Shown piece by piece: positions 41,263-50,921 of a DNA stretch of 64,000 bases. The stretch covers positions 2,421,501-2,485,500 of the forward strand of contig NZ_JUHB01000001.1 in NCBI RefSeq assembly GCF_000799565.1, written 5' to 3'. The notes under the pieces are model-generated. The model did not search any database and was not told the origin of the DNA. It saw only the letters and a program-made list of their open reading frames with translations. The number at the start of each line of letters is the position of its first letter. Position 1 is the stretch's first letter. The position numbers and the translations under genes were made by a program. The DNA is from Cellulophaga sp. Hel_I_12 (GTDB taxonomy: Bacteria > Bacteroidota > Bacteroidia > Flavobacteriales > Flavobacteriaceae).

Positions 41263-42459
41263 ATGATTCAAAATACCATAAAAGCGAGCTTTATTTTTTT
41301 AGCTATTTTTTTCCTCTTTAGTTGTACGTCTAAAATTGAAAACACCGATTATTTAGTAGATGAACTAGAAGCTATTAAAAAAGAATTTGCTCCAGATAAG
41401 CGCGTGGCCTTGCTGGAAATTGATGTGGAAAAAATTGATACTACTTATGTTTTGAAGGGTGAAAGTAATTTACCTCATGCTGTAGAAGTTTTTAAAAATA
41501 ACCTGAATAAGGCTAATATTAGTTTTATAGATAGCATTGAACTACTTCCTTCATCAGCCTTAAACAATAACATTTTAGGTTTGGTGACTATTTCTGTAGC
41601 TAATTTAAGAAGTAACCCAAAACACTCCGCGGAACTTGCTACTCAGGCAACCTTAGGAACACCGGTAAAGATTTATAAGAACGACGGTAGTTGGTCTTTA
41701 ATACAAACCCCTGATAATTATTTGTCTTGGGTTGATAATGCAGGAATAGTTCCCATGACACCAGATGATTTTGAAAATTGGAAGGGCAGGCCTAAAATTA
41801 TCTATACCAACATCTTTGGAAGTACCTATTCAGCGCCGGACACTAGTTCACAAGTAGTTTCAGACATTGTGGCGGGTGGCATTTTAATCCTTGTAAGCGA
41901 AGAAAGCGATTTTTACAAGGCTGAATATCCGGATGGAAGAATGGCATATATAAACAAAGCGGAAGCCGAAGTTTATGAGCTTTGGTTATCAGAAACAAAT
42001 CCATCAGAAGAAAATTTAGTAGCCACTTCAAAACAATTAATGGGTTTGCCTTATTTATGGGGAGGTACTTCTACAAAAGGTGTGGATTGTAGCGGCTATA
42101 CCAAAACAATTTATTTTTTAAACGGAATTATTTTACCCAGAGATGCATCACAACAAATACATACGGGTGAGTTAATAGACGAAAGCGAAGATTTTAAGAA
42201 TTTAAAACCAGGTGATTTATTATTTTTTGGTAAAAAAGAAACCGATACTAGTGCAGAAAGAGTTATTCATGTAGGCATGTGGATTGGTAATAACGAGTTT
42301 ATACACTCATCTGGTCAGGTACGTGTTAGTAGCGTGGATAAAAATGCAGCTAATTTTGATGCCTATAACCTAAACCGTTATTTACGTACTAAGCGCGTGG
42401 TGAACAGTACAACAGGTGCATTTATTAATTTAACGAAAACACCTGTTTTTACAAATTAA
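41263..42459 (+). CDS. NlpC/P60-family (C40) peptidase lipoprotein with SH3 domains
   Basis: A 398-residue cell-wall hydrolase. Lipoprotein signal with lipobox FLFSCTSK (Cys 21). Two bacterial SH3-like domains lie at about 105-160 (GLVTISVANLRSNPKHSAELATQATLGTPV) and about 170-235. The C-terminal C40 catalytic domain has the Cys in KGVDCSGYTKTIYF, the His in ERVIHVGMWIGNNEF and a further polar residue near FIHSSGQVRV. It would cleave peptide stems of peptidoglycan, or murein fragments, in the periplasm. Similar three-domain enzymes (SH3-SH3-NlpC) are known as gamma-D-glutamyl-meso-DAP endopeptidases in Bacteroidota; exact specificity is inferred. Confidence 0.88.
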   Translation: MIQNTIKASFIFLAIFFLFSCTSKIENTDYLVDELEAIKKEFAPDKRVALLEIDVEKIDTTYVLKGESNLPHAVEVFKNNLNKANISFIDSIELLPSSALNNNILGLVTISVANLRSNPKHSAELATQATLGTPVKIYKNDGSWSLIQTPDNYLSWVDNAGIVPMTPDDFENWKGRPKIIYTNIFGSTYSAPDTSSQVVSDIVAGGILILVSEESDFYKAEYPDGRMAYINKAEAEVYELWLSETNPSEENLVATSKQLMGLPYLWGGTSTKGVDCSGYTKTIYFLNGIILPRDASQQIHTGELIDESEDFKNLKPGDLLFFGKKETDTSAERVIHVGMWIGNNEFIHSSGQVRVSSVDKNAANFDAYNLNRYLRTKRVVNSTTGAFINLTKTPVFTN

Positions 42460-42887
42460 ATTTTATTTCCTTGAGAGGTCTAACTAGTATAATTTTTGAA
42501 TAAACCTAGCGTTAGTTTTCTTTGAAGGAGTAAGGCTTAGCTAAAAAAACTATTTAGGGTTGAATTGATTTTGCCAAAAGGGCCATGAAAGTAGTTCTCA
42601 ATCTTCAGGCCAAGCATAAGATTTTTTCTTAGCACCGGGGTTTTCAATGAAGGACATAACAGACCAAAAACACCAATCAGCATATAAATAAGCTTTGTGA
42701 ACTTGTTACCTACAAATAAAACAAGTTTTGTAGCACCTGGATCTTCTCAATGTAATAGTAAATGTAGTCCGTTTATTTTTTATGCCATCTCCTATACAGC
42801 TAATCAATACGGAGATATAAATAATTATAGAATGATTGGTATTTTTGCTTGTGATTTGTTCTAGAAAGAATTATAGCCTAGTGCTTT
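42460..42887. other. Gap between NlpC gene and sprF-like gene
   Basis: A 428-bp gap. No clear gene, terminator or repeat. A minus-strand frame open for 69 codons (42537-42746, no start codon) and another W-rich partial frame overlap here. They may be debris of a decayed gene, but neither can be named. Confidence 0.4.
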
Positions 42888-45035
42888 CTAAGCCATCAAT
42901 TTTTGGGATACTTTCATGACCCACATCTTTTGTTGGTAGGCATTATTTATTTTTGAATAATAAGACACCAATGCATTACTCCAAGAATCGTGTTTTTTTA
43001 GATAAACATACCGATAGTTATTTTCTGGATTAATAAAATAACTAGCATTTAGTCCCTGAGAGTTTAAAAGCTTTACAAAGTTATTTGCATTTTTAGCACT
43101 AGCAAAAACATTAGCAATTATATAGTAGCCACCATCAACACCTGACACTTTGTAGCTTTGTACTTTAGGAGTTATAGCTACAGCCATATTATCTTTAGTA
43201 ATCACATTTTTTTGTAAATTAGTAACACTGTATTTTGAGGATTTTTCTCTTATTTTTTGACTATTTTCTGCATAGGCAGTGTTGTCATAAGTAGAATTGT
43301 CAACATTCATAATCCATTTTTCGCCAGTATACTTCTGATCTACATTCGATGCATAAGAAGCCATTGCGCCATCTAAACTTTGATCATGTTTTAAATACAC
43401 GTAATGCAATCCGGTTTTTTTGTTTTCAAAATAATCTGCTTCAATTCCCTTTGCTTTAAGTTCATCTATAAACTTGTGCATATAATGGGTATTCTTGTAT
43501 ACGTTGGCTACCACATAATAGCCATCACGTACCCCTTCTAAGTTTCTAAATTTTCTACTTTTAATAGATTTGCTTTTGGTAACTTGAGTAAAGGCATCTT
43601 TTTCCTGTTCTGGTACAATTGTAGTTTTTACGCTCGTGCTTTGAGGTATTGCAGTTGTAGAAGCGACAACAGTTTCTTTCGTGGTTTCTTGCTGGTCTGC
43701 GGCAGGTTTTTTGTTATTAGATGCGAGGGCAGCAGTATTATAATCTTCGGTATTTTTTGTCTCATTCGATGCCAAGCTTGTAGCATCTTGTGTTTTTAAG
43801 TTATTGAGTAAATATATTTGTTTTGCTTTTTCTTCGATTTCTGGGTTTTCCCCATTGGTTTCTCTTCGCACCATGCGCATAACCATATCAAAGCGGCGTT
43901 CTAAATCACTATTTCTACTGGCCTCAATAGAATCTTGTCTAAACATAAGTTCAGCTAAAATTTCATTGTTTTCTGCTAGGGCTTTTCTTAATTTATCAAG
44001 TTCTTCATCTTTTGAACTTAAAGGCATTACATCTTCTAGAGTGTTTTCTACCAGTTCATTGTCGTCTTCAAACAATACCCGATCTTCAGTTAGGTTTGGT
44101 GTAATAGAGTAGGCAAATGATATTTCATGGGTAAGACCGAAATCTGCAAAATTGTTAGACAAACCTTTCTCCATGGTATAGCCAAGGGACAACCTTTTAC
44201 TAAGGTTAAACCCAATACCTGCCGAAGCTCCAAAAAAGTTATCATAGCCCCCTTGAACCCAACCCAATTTAGGTAAATCTAGTATTAGACTTCCACCCAG
44301 AATAAGATCACTGTCTGCAATTTGGTATTTTTCACCCCCTTTTTTAATCCGCGCCAAAGGCATTAAACGACCCCCTTCAAGAATGCCATTTCCATTTTCA
44401 AACTGATGGGTATATTGGATATGTCCTGAAAAGGTTTTATCTGCGAACTCAGTAAGTGAGCTACTTGTTTGTAAGTTATAATCGAAAAGGTTTTCGGCAA
44501 AAACGCCAAAGTCGAACTTGCCATATGAAATATTAAAACCTGGTTGAAAGGTCAATAAATTACTATCAGGAATGCCATTTAATAAGGGATCGTTTGGATC
44601 TACAGTACTACTTCTGCCTCTGTCAAGGCCACTGCGGTAATATGAAACGTTTGCACCAAAGGTAAAATTACTTTTATCGCTTAACTTAACGCCATAAGCG
44701 TAGTTGGCAAGTACGCCATAATTACTAATGGCACCAAATTGTTGTGTAAACAAACTTAGACCCAATCCAGTTCTATCGTTGATACGACCACTGTAACTTA
44801 AAAAATAGGTTTGAGCATTATCGTTGATCGTTGCCGATTGGTTTCTATGCAGTAAGTTAAAATACGATTTATCTTCCCGAACCGTAGAAAAGGTTGGGTT
44901 TATTAAAAATCGATTAAATTTTAATAGATTCTGACCAGGCATATCATAAGTTAAAAAAGGATTGCTATCCTGCGCATTAACTTTGAGTAGTGCTAGTAGG
45001 CCTATAAAAATAAAAAGTAAACTCTTCTTAAACAT
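42888..45035 (-). CDS. PorP/SprF-family outer-membrane protein with tandem SPOR-like C-terminus
   Basis: A 715-residue protein. Signal MFKKSLLFIFIGLLALLKVNA, then a PorP/SprF-type beta-barrel (about 20-315: LLKFNRFLINPTFSTVREDK ... GLGLSLFTQQFGAISNYGVL). A coiled and low-complexity linker follows (about 320-500). Finally two SPOR-like repeats of about 75 residues: GYYVVANVYKNTHYMHKFID...HYVYLKHD and GYYIIANVFASAKNANNFVK...RYVYLKKHD. SprF-like proteins are needed for secretion of partner proteins through the type IX system; SPOR domains usually bind glycan-denuded peptidoglycan. It lies 28 bp downstream of the secreted partner gene (45064-47322) on the same strand, which is the usual pairing. 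Confidence 0.87.
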   Translation of the reverse strand: MFKKSLLFIFIGLLALLKVNAQDSNPFLTYDMPGQNLLKFNRFLINPTFSTVREDKSYFNLLHRNQSATINDNAQTYFLSYSGRINDRTGLGLSLFTQQFGAISNYGVLANYAYGVKLSDKSNFTFGANVSYYRSGLDRGRSSTVDPNDPLLNGIPDSNLLTFQPGFNISYGKFDFGVFAENLFDYNLQTSSSLTEFADKTFSGHIQYTHQFENGNGILEGGRLMPLARIKKGGEKYQIADSDLILGGSLILDLPKLGWVQGGYDNFFGASAGIGFNLSKRLSLGYTMEKGLSNNFADFGLTHEISFAYSITPNLTEDRVLFEDDNELVENTLEDVMPLSSKDEELDKLRKALAENNEILAELMFRQDSIEASRNSDLERRFDMVMRMVRRETNGENPEIEEKAKQIYLLNNLKTQDATSLASNETKNTEDYNTAALASNNKKPAADQQETTKETVVASTTAIPQSTSVKTTIVPEQEKDAFTQVTKSKSIKSRKFRNLEGVRDGYYVVANVYKNTHYMHKFIDELKAKGIEADYFENKKTGLHYVYLKHDQSLDGAMASYASNVDQKYTGEKWIMNVDNSTYDNTAYAENSQKIREKSSKYSVTNLQKNVITKDNMAVAITPKVQSYKVSGVDGGYYIIANVFASAKNANNFVKLLNSQGLNASYFINPENNYRYVYLKKHDSWSNALVSYYSKINNAYQQKMWVMKVSQKLMA

Positions 45036-45063
45036 ATTTTAGATACTGGTTATTGAATAACGG

Positions 45064-47322
45064 TTACTTGATAACGGTTATTGTTCCTTGTTTCAATATT
45101 TCACTGCCTTTTTTAATGGTGTAATAAAAAACCATATTTTGAGATGGAAATTCGGTGGTTGATTGTGGCCAATTATTTTGATAATCGGTTACATTAAACA
45201 CTTCTACTCCTTGACTATTATAAATGACTACGCCGATATCGGCCTTTTTAGAGTAGGTATTGGGCAATAACCACGAGTCGTTAATACCATCACCGTTTAC
45301 TGTTATAACGTTTGGTATTCTAAATGTATCTTTATAGGTAACTGTAATTTCTTTAAGGACTACACAGGCATCAATATAGGCTTTCAGCATATAAGTACCT
45401 TCTGTTGTTAAGGTAACAGAATTACTGCTACTTATGCTAGTGTTGGCGGCATCAGTCCACTCATAAGCAGTACCACCGCTGGCAGTAATTGTTTTAGAGC
45501 TGCCCTCTGGGAAAACTACGGCCGATGGGGTGTCTAAGCTTATTAAGGTGGCGTCAAAGGGCTTAATGGATATTTCATTTGAAGTTACTGGGCAGCCCCC
45601 TCTAGAAATAACCAATTGGTATATTCCAGTGTCTGTTGTCATTAAGGTGGCGTCTGTTGTGTTGATGCTAACACCATTTTTAAGCCACTGGAAAGTTTCT
45701 CCTGTTAAATTGGTAGCAGTGCTTATATTTATTGGATCTGTAGTATTACAAACCGTTAAATCACTTGCCGTAATTTCTAGAGTTTCGCTGGTAGTTAAAA
45801 CTACACTTAAGCTGTTTGATACCATGTTAAAAGCATCTATACTTGCTTCTAAAACATAGTTTCCATTTTCTGATACATCGCTTAGGCTTAAACTTGATGT
45901 GGTTCCTCCACTAACAGCAGCACCATCTTTTTTCCACTGGTAGCTTAAGGCAGTCTTTAGGTCTGCGGTGACATCGATTTTTGTACCATTTGGTGCTACG
46001 GCGTTAATAGCAATAACATCTAAACCAATAGCACTGTTTTTACAATTTTCATAGGCTGTGGTGTAATTGGTACTAAGTTCTAAGCTCGCAGGAGCAACAA
46101 CTGTTGTGTTTTTCGAATTTGTGTTGGCTGCACAGGCGCCACTTTGGCTTACTTGTACATAATACACCCCGCTCTGAGTTGTGCTTAAACTACTATTGGT
46201 TGCGCCCGATACAGCACTTCCGTTGCGATACCATTGGTATGTTGGGCTAGTAGCAGTAGTGCTAATACTTAAAGACTTAGTTTGTCCAGGAAGTATAACG
46301 AGGTCTAAGGCATTATTTTCAGTTATAGTAAATTCTCCTGTTTTACTAATGGCTACGGCCGTTGTTGTTTCAGAGCAAATGCCGTCACCTTCAATTTTTA
46401 CAGTATAATCTCCATTAAAGTTAGCAGCGTTGGTATCTATGTTGTACGAAAATTTTCCTTGTGTTTTAGGACTTACGACTGTTCCATCTTTATACCAGGT
46501 GTAAAAAATAGCCGCATTATTTAAGGTAGCCTCTAATGGCGCCGCTGCTTCTCCAGCACAGAATGAAGTCTGTGCAGGTGTATTGATAGAAATACCGATT
46601 TTTGTCCCCGCTTCTACCGTAATTAAGTTCGATAAGGTTCCTGCCGAACCAGAACAAACTGGACCATAATCAATTTCAACGGTGTACATACCACTATCAG
46701 AAACTGCGATAGAGGGTCCTTTTGCGGCTAGTATGGTAGAACTTTTTCTCCATATATATTGGTAGGTCTCGGCATTTGGCACGTTATCTACGGCTATGAC
46801 GGCAGATCCACCATCGCATACAGATATTTTCCCATTTCCAATAACGCCACTGCCGTTTTCTGTTATTCTAATCGGGCTTTTATAATCAATATAGTACATA
46901 TTGTAGCCTATGGTAGAAGGGCTGTATAAAACAGGACTTGTACTTTTTACTCTGAGCTTGTAACCGCTCCCTCTAGTATTCGTGGGGAGTACAAATCTGA
47001 TATTGAAGTCAGTGCTATTATTTTTATCAGTGATGGTTGTTAGGGCGGTTGGATTCGTAAAATCGCCACTGGCATTAGAAAGTTCTAGAACAAAATTATT
47101 GTCACTATTTACATTTGGACTTGCTACCCAAGTAAAATTGACAAAATATTCGTTGAATGTGGCAGAAGCACAGGCCGAAGTCCAAGCGCTACCACTTCCA
47201 CCAAAATTTGGGTTTTTTATGGGCGTTGGCGTATTTAAGGTTTGCGCTATGAGCCCAAGGCTAAATAGCAGTAGTGCAAAGGTTAAAACGAGGTTTTTTG
47301 AGTGCATAGTAGGGTTTTTCAT
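45064..47322 (-). CDS. Secreted Ig-like repeat protein with gliding-motility/T9SS type B C-terminal domain
   Basis: A 752-residue secreted protein. Signal near the N-terminus (NLVLTFALLLFSLGLIAQT; a second start at MHSKNL, 47307, is equally possible). Several Ig/PKD-like beta modules of about 85 residues follow, with recurring YQW/FQW..G and SG.Y.V elements (YQWYRNGSAVSGATNSSL, FQWLKNGVSINTTD, YQWKKDGAAVSGGT). The C-terminal 80 residues are the gliding-motility-associated sorting domain: IPNVITVNGDGINDSWLLP ... GVVIYNSQGVEVFNV ... FYYTIKKGSEILKQGTITVIK. It should be exported by the type IX system and act as a surface adhesin or envelope protein, with the downstream PorP/SprF protein as its partner. 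Confidence 0.9.
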   Translation of the reverse strand: MKNPTMHSKNLVLTFALLLFSLGLIAQTLNTPTPIKNPNFGGSGSAWTSACASATFNEYFVNFTWVASPNVNSDNNFVLELSNASGDFTNPTALTTITDKNNSTDFNIRFVLPTNTRGSGYKLRVKSTSPVLYSPSTIGYNMYYIDYKSPIRITENGSGVIGNGKISVCDGGSAVIAVDNVPNAETYQYIWRKSSTILAAKGPSIAVSDSGMYTVEIDYGPVCSGSAGTLSNLITVEAGTKIGISINTPAQTSFCAGEAAAPLEATLNNAAIFYTWYKDGTVVSPKTQGKFSYNIDTNAANFNGDYTVKIEGDGICSETTTAVAISKTGEFTITENNALDLVILPGQTKSLSISTTATSPTYQWYRNGSAVSGATNSSLSTTQSGVYYVQVSQSGACAANTNSKNTTVVAPASLELSTNYTTAYENCKNSAIGLDVIAINAVAPNGTKIDVTADLKTALSYQWKKDGAAVSGGTTSSLSLSDVSENGNYVLEASIDAFNMVSNSLSVVLTTSETLEITASDLTVCNTTDPINISTATNLTGETFQWLKNGVSINTTDATLMTTDTGIYQLVISRGGCPVTSNEISIKPFDATLISLDTPSAVVFPEGSSKTITASGGTAYEWTDAANTSISSSNSVTLTTEGTYMLKAYIDACVVLKEITVTYKDTFRIPNVITVNGDGINDSWLLPNTYSKKADIGVVIYNSQGVEVFNVTDYQNNWPQSTTEFPSQNMVFYYTIKKGSEILKQGTITVIK

Positions 47323-47569
47323 GAGTTCTAACTTTAGGTTAGCATTTGGGATTGTAGCGCTAATACGTTTGGTATTCCTTCAAATTACAGTTCAACTGAT
47401 TTTTTCGACAACACACCTCCAGTTAGCTCTGCTACAGGAATTAACACCAAATATGGTATTTTATAAAGCATTACAATATTTTATGTTGTAGCTGGGTTTA
47501 AATATGTTGTGAAATACATTTTTTATAGGGTCTGCCTTTTTTTATATCGAGCTATCCTTGCATTTTTGC

Positions 47570-47577
47570 TACCTTTG
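47570..47577 (+). promoter_or_regulatory. Promoter -7 element before glnS
   Basis: TACCTTTG, a perfect TAnnTTTG, 18 bp before the chosen glnS ATG. No TTG at the ideal -33 distance is seen, so only half the promoter is supported. It lies inside the over-long upstream open frame, which supports the inner start. Confidence 0.5.
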
Positions 47578-47595
47578 CAAGACAAAATTTTTGTA

Positions 47596-49281
47596 ATGAG
47601 TGATGTGTCAAAGTCTCTAAATTTTATAGAGCATATTATTGAAGATGATTTATCAAAAGGTTTCTCAAAAGATAAGCTGCGTTTTCGTTTTCCACCTGAA
47701 CCTAATGGGTATTTACACATAGGTCATGCTAGTTCTATCTGCTTGAATTTTGGTTTGGGGCTGCGTTATTCGGCTCCAGTAAATTTAAGGTTCGATGATA
47801 CCAATCCTGCAAAGGAAGAACAAGAGTATGTAGATGCGATTAAAAGAGATGTAGCATGGTTAGGTTTTACTTGGGATAAAGAGCTATATGCATCTGATTA
47901 TTTTCAGCAGCTGTATGATTGGGCCATTAAACTTATAAAGGAGGGTAAGGCCTATGTTGACAGCCAATCCTCAGAAGACGTGGCAATTCAAAAGGGAACA
48001 CCAACAGAGCCTGGTACCAACAGTCCGTTTCGAGATCGTAGTATCGAAGAAAATTTAGCTCTTTTTCAGGATATGAAGGCTGGAAAATACCAAGCGGGAG
48101 AACATGTACTACGGGCTAAAATAGACATGGCATCAAGCAATATGCTCATGCGAGATCCAATTATTTACCGCATCTTACATAAAGCACATCACAGAACAAA
48201 TACCGATTGGTGTATTTATCCGATGTACGATTGGACCCATGGAGAAAGCGATTATTTGGAGCAAGTTTCGCACTCCTTTTGTACCCTTGAATTTGCAATG
48301 CACAGAGAGTTGTATGATTGGTTTTTAGATCAGGTCATTGAACCGAATAAGGTACGCCCAAAGCAACGAGAGTTTGCACGAAGAAATTTTAGTCATACGG
48401 TGGTAAGTAAGCGAAAATTACTTCAATTGGTTGAAAAAGGTGTCGTTACAGGATGGGATGATCCAAGAATGCCTACTATTTCGGGTTTAAGAAGAAAAGG
48501 CTATACGCCCGAAGCTATTGTGAATTTTGCAAATACAATCGGGATTGCAAAGCGCGATAATGTTGTGGATGTTTCATTGCTAGAATTTTCTATTCGAGAA
48601 CATTTGAATAAAATTGCACCTCGAGTAATGGCTGTTTTAGATCCAGTAAAATTGGTAATTACGAATTATCCAGAGGGCCAAGAAGAATGGTTGGAAGCAG
48701 AGAACAATCCTGAGGATGAAACGGCAGGCACCAGAGAAGTACCTTTTTCTCGAGAATTATTTATTGAACAAGAAGATTTTAAAGAAGAAGCGAATAAAAA
48801 ATTCTTCAGGCTTAAACTTGGTGGAGAGGTTCGCCTTAAGAATGGCTATATTATTAAAGCCGAGAGCTGTACTAAAGATGCTGATGGTACTGTTACAGAA
48901 ATTCAATGTACCTATGACCCTAAAAGTAAAAGTGGTAGTGGCAATGAAGAAAGTTTACGAAAAGTAAAAGGTACTTTGCATTGGGTTAGTATTAAACATG
49001 CGGTTACTGCCGAAATCCGAATGTACGACCGCTTGTTTACCGATGAAACTCCAGACCAACATAAGGATAAAGATTTTATGGATTTTATTAATCCAGATTC
49101 ATTAAAATGTATTACCGGCTATCTGGAACCAAGTTTGCAAAATGCAAAAGTTGAAGATATTTTTCAATTTCAACGTATTGGATATTTTAATGTAGATAAG
49201 GATAGTACTGCTGAGAATTTAGTTTTTAATAAGACCGTTGGGCTAAGAGATACTTGGGCAAAAATCCAGGACAAACACTAG
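47596..49281 (+). CDS. glnS: Glutaminyl-tRNA synthetase
   Basis: A 561-residue class I synthetase that attaches Gln to tRNA-Gln. The HIGH motif is in RFPPEPNGYLHIGHASSICLNFGL; the KMSKS-equivalent is VVSKRKLLQLV; the catalytic core has FDDTNPAKEEQEYVDAI and DWTHGESDYLEQVSHSFCTLEF. The C-terminal half forms the two anticodon-binding beta-barrels. An open frame continues 29 codons upstream, but that part is hydrophobic and foreign to the family, and a -7 promoter element lies inside it; I therefore start at MSDVSKSL. Presence alongside gltX means Gln-tRNA is charged directly. Confidence 0.95.
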   Translation: MSDVSKSLNFIEHIIEDDLSKGFSKDKLRFRFPPEPNGYLHIGHASSICLNFGLGLRYSAPVNLRFDDTNPAKEEQEYVDAIKRDVAWLGFTWDKELYASDYFQQLYDWAIKLIKEGKAYVDSQSSEDVAIQKGTPTEPGTNSPFRDRSIEENLALFQDMKAGKYQAGEHVLRAKIDMASSNMLMRDPIIYRILHKAHHRTNTDWCIYPMYDWTHGESDYLEQVSHSFCTLEFAMHRELYDWFLDQVIEPNKVRPKQREFARRNFSHTVVSKRKLLQLVEKGVVTGWDDPRMPTISGLRRKGYTPEAIVNFANTIGIAKRDNVVDVSLLEFSIREHLNKIAPRVMAVLDPVKLVITNYPEGQEEWLEAENNPEDETAGTREVPFSRELFIEQEDFKEEANKKFFRLKLGGEVRLKNGYIIKAESCTKDADGTVTEIQCTYDPKSKSGSGNEESLRKVKGTLHWVSIKHAVTAEIRMYDRLFTDETPDQHKDKDFMDFINPDSLKCITGYLEPSLQNAKVEDIFQFQRIGYFNVDKDSTAENLVFNKTVGLRDTWAKIQDKH

Positions 49282-49899
49282 AATAGATTTCTGTTATTAA
49301 AAACAAAATAACGATTGGTATTTATTATTTAAAACGACGTCTTACGGTAAGTTTTAAGAGCCTTTTAAATGGTAACAATACGAATGGTGTCCTAGTGTTG
49401 TCAAGTGCTCCTTAATCAATTTAAAATGTTTTTTTTGCATTTTTAATGAGATGCCCTAGACGATGAAGCGCTTAGTCGGCTATTGGAGTGATGTGAAAGG
49501 TATTGAATTTTAACCTAGTGTTTTTTGTGAGGATTAGACTCCTTTTTTTAAGAATTTTACAGGCGTAAAAAGCTGTTCTTATGATATGAGGTATAAATGA
49601 GGGTTTTGGGTTTATCTAGACCTTAGCTGTTTTACCTTAGCAATTCTTTTTCCTGAATATTTTCTCATCTAGTGTAAAAGGAAAATCATGGTATTGATGT
49701 GCGTCGTTTGAAAAGAATTTCTGAAGTAAGGGAGATGCAACATCCTATAAATAAAAAATCCGATTGATACCAATCGGATTTTTTGTACTGATGTTTCTCT
49801 AAACCTTAGTACGGTAAAATCATTTATGAATTTGATTATTCAATAAATACTTCTTATTACACCTGTTATCTTTTAAGTTTTATGAAAAGGTGCTATTAT
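49282..49899. other. Gap between glnS and the SPFH gene, with terminator
   Basis: A 618-bp gap with no open frame of note. The terminator at 49753-49784 is described separately. A segment at about 49526-49592 shares a run of words with 58626-58697 (TTTTTTTAAGAA, ACAGGCGTA, TGAGG), which may be a degraded dispersed repeat. Confidence 0.45.
49753..49784. terminator. Bidirectional terminator between glnS and SPFH gene
   Basis: Perfect 14-bp stem AAAAAATCCGATTG / CAATCGGATTTTTT with a four-base loop. T-runs on both strands suit the two convergent genes. Confidence 0.85.
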
Positions 49900-50832
49900 C
49901 TATTCCTTTTTTTTAGGAGGCAAGCCTTTATTTTTCTTCATGCTTTCACCAATCATATTACTTGCTGTAAACGAAGCAACCATATTATTCAGCATATCGC
50001 TTCCTGCTTGAGGTGAATTAGGCAACAGAATTAAATTGGCATTGGTATGTTCTCCTATAGATTGTAAGGTATCATAATGTTGGGTAACCACAATAAGGGC
50101 AGAGGCTTCTTGTGAATTTATCCCTACTTTATTTAATACTTCAACGGATTCTTCTAAACCTCTAGCAATTTCTCTACGCTGATCTGCAATACCCATACCT
50201 TGCAAACGTTTTGATTCAGCTTCGGCTTTTGCTTTTTCAACAATTAAAATACGGGCAGCATCACCTTCAAATTGGGCTGCGATTTTTTCACGTTCAGAGG
50301 CGTTAATACGGTTCATAGCTTGTTTTACCTGGGCATCAGGATCGATATCGGTAACCAAGGTTTTGATAATATCGTAACCGTAAACAGACATGTATTGTTG
50401 CAGTTCGCGTTTAACAGCAATGGCAATATCATCTTTTTTAACAAAGACATCATCAAGTTTCATTTTTGGAACTTCCGCTCTGACCACGTCGAAAACAAAA
50501 GAGGTTATCTGCTCATGAGGATATTCTAATTGATAAAACGCGTCGTATACTTGTTCTCTTAGAACAACATATTGTACCGAAACTTTTAATTTTACAAAAA
50601 CATCATCTAAGGTTTTGGTTTCAATGACTACATCTAATTGCTGAATTTTTAAACCCACACGGGCGACAATTTTATCCACAAGCGGAATTTTCATATGTAA
50701 ACCAGATGTTCTAACGCTCTGGAATTTTCCAAAACGTTCAATGATTACGGCGGTCTGCTGTTTTACAGTAAAAAAAGATGAGAATAAGATAACCAAAGCA
50801 AATAGTACTAGTGGTATTAATAGAAAATTCAT
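49900..50832 (-). CDS. SPFH/Band 7 (stomatin-like) membrane protein
   Basis: A 310-residue protein. One N-terminal membrane helix (FLLIPLVLFALVILFSSFF), then a Band 7 domain (about 22-200: VKQQTAVIIERFGKFQSVRTSGLHMKIPLVDKI ... YGYDIIKTLVTDIDPDAQVKQAMNRINASEREK), a coiled region rich in Ala/Glu (EKAKAEAESKRLQGMGIADQRREIARG) and a hydrophilic tail. SPFH proteins form oligomeric rings in membranes and scaffold microdomains or proteases; in this branch (HflK/stomatin-like) the specific client is unknown. No NfeD partner is adjacent. Downstream of gltX by 90 bp on the same strand. Confidence 0.92.
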   Translation of the reverse strand: MNFLLIPLVLFALVILFSSFFTVKQQTAVIIERFGKFQSVRTSGLHMKIPLVDKIVARVGLKIQQLDVVIETKTLDDVFVKLKVSVQYVVLREQVYDAFYQLEYPHEQITSFVFDVVRAEVPKMKLDDVFVKKDDIAIAVKRELQQYMSVYGYDIIKTLVTDIDPDAQVKQAMNRINASEREKIAAQFEGDAARILIVEKAKAEAESKRLQGMGIADQRREIARGLEESVEVLNKVGINSQEASALIVVTQHYDTLQSIGEHTNANLILLPNSPQAGSDMLNNMVASFTASNMIGESMKKNKGLPPKKKE

Positions 50833-50921
50833 AGGTTTTATTTTAAGTTATGGAATGAAGTTACAAACAGTTTAGTACATAGGTATATACTTTAACATTA
50901 TTGTTACATAAGGAGCGTTAA

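Noticed and set aside
45530..46408. Plus-strand frames within the Ig-like protein gene
   Set aside because: They are antisense shadows of a clear 752-residue secreted protein with repeated modules.
47509..47595. N-terminal hydrophobic extension of GlnRS
   Set aside because: A -7 promoter element lies within it, and GlnRS proteins have no such membrane-like start.
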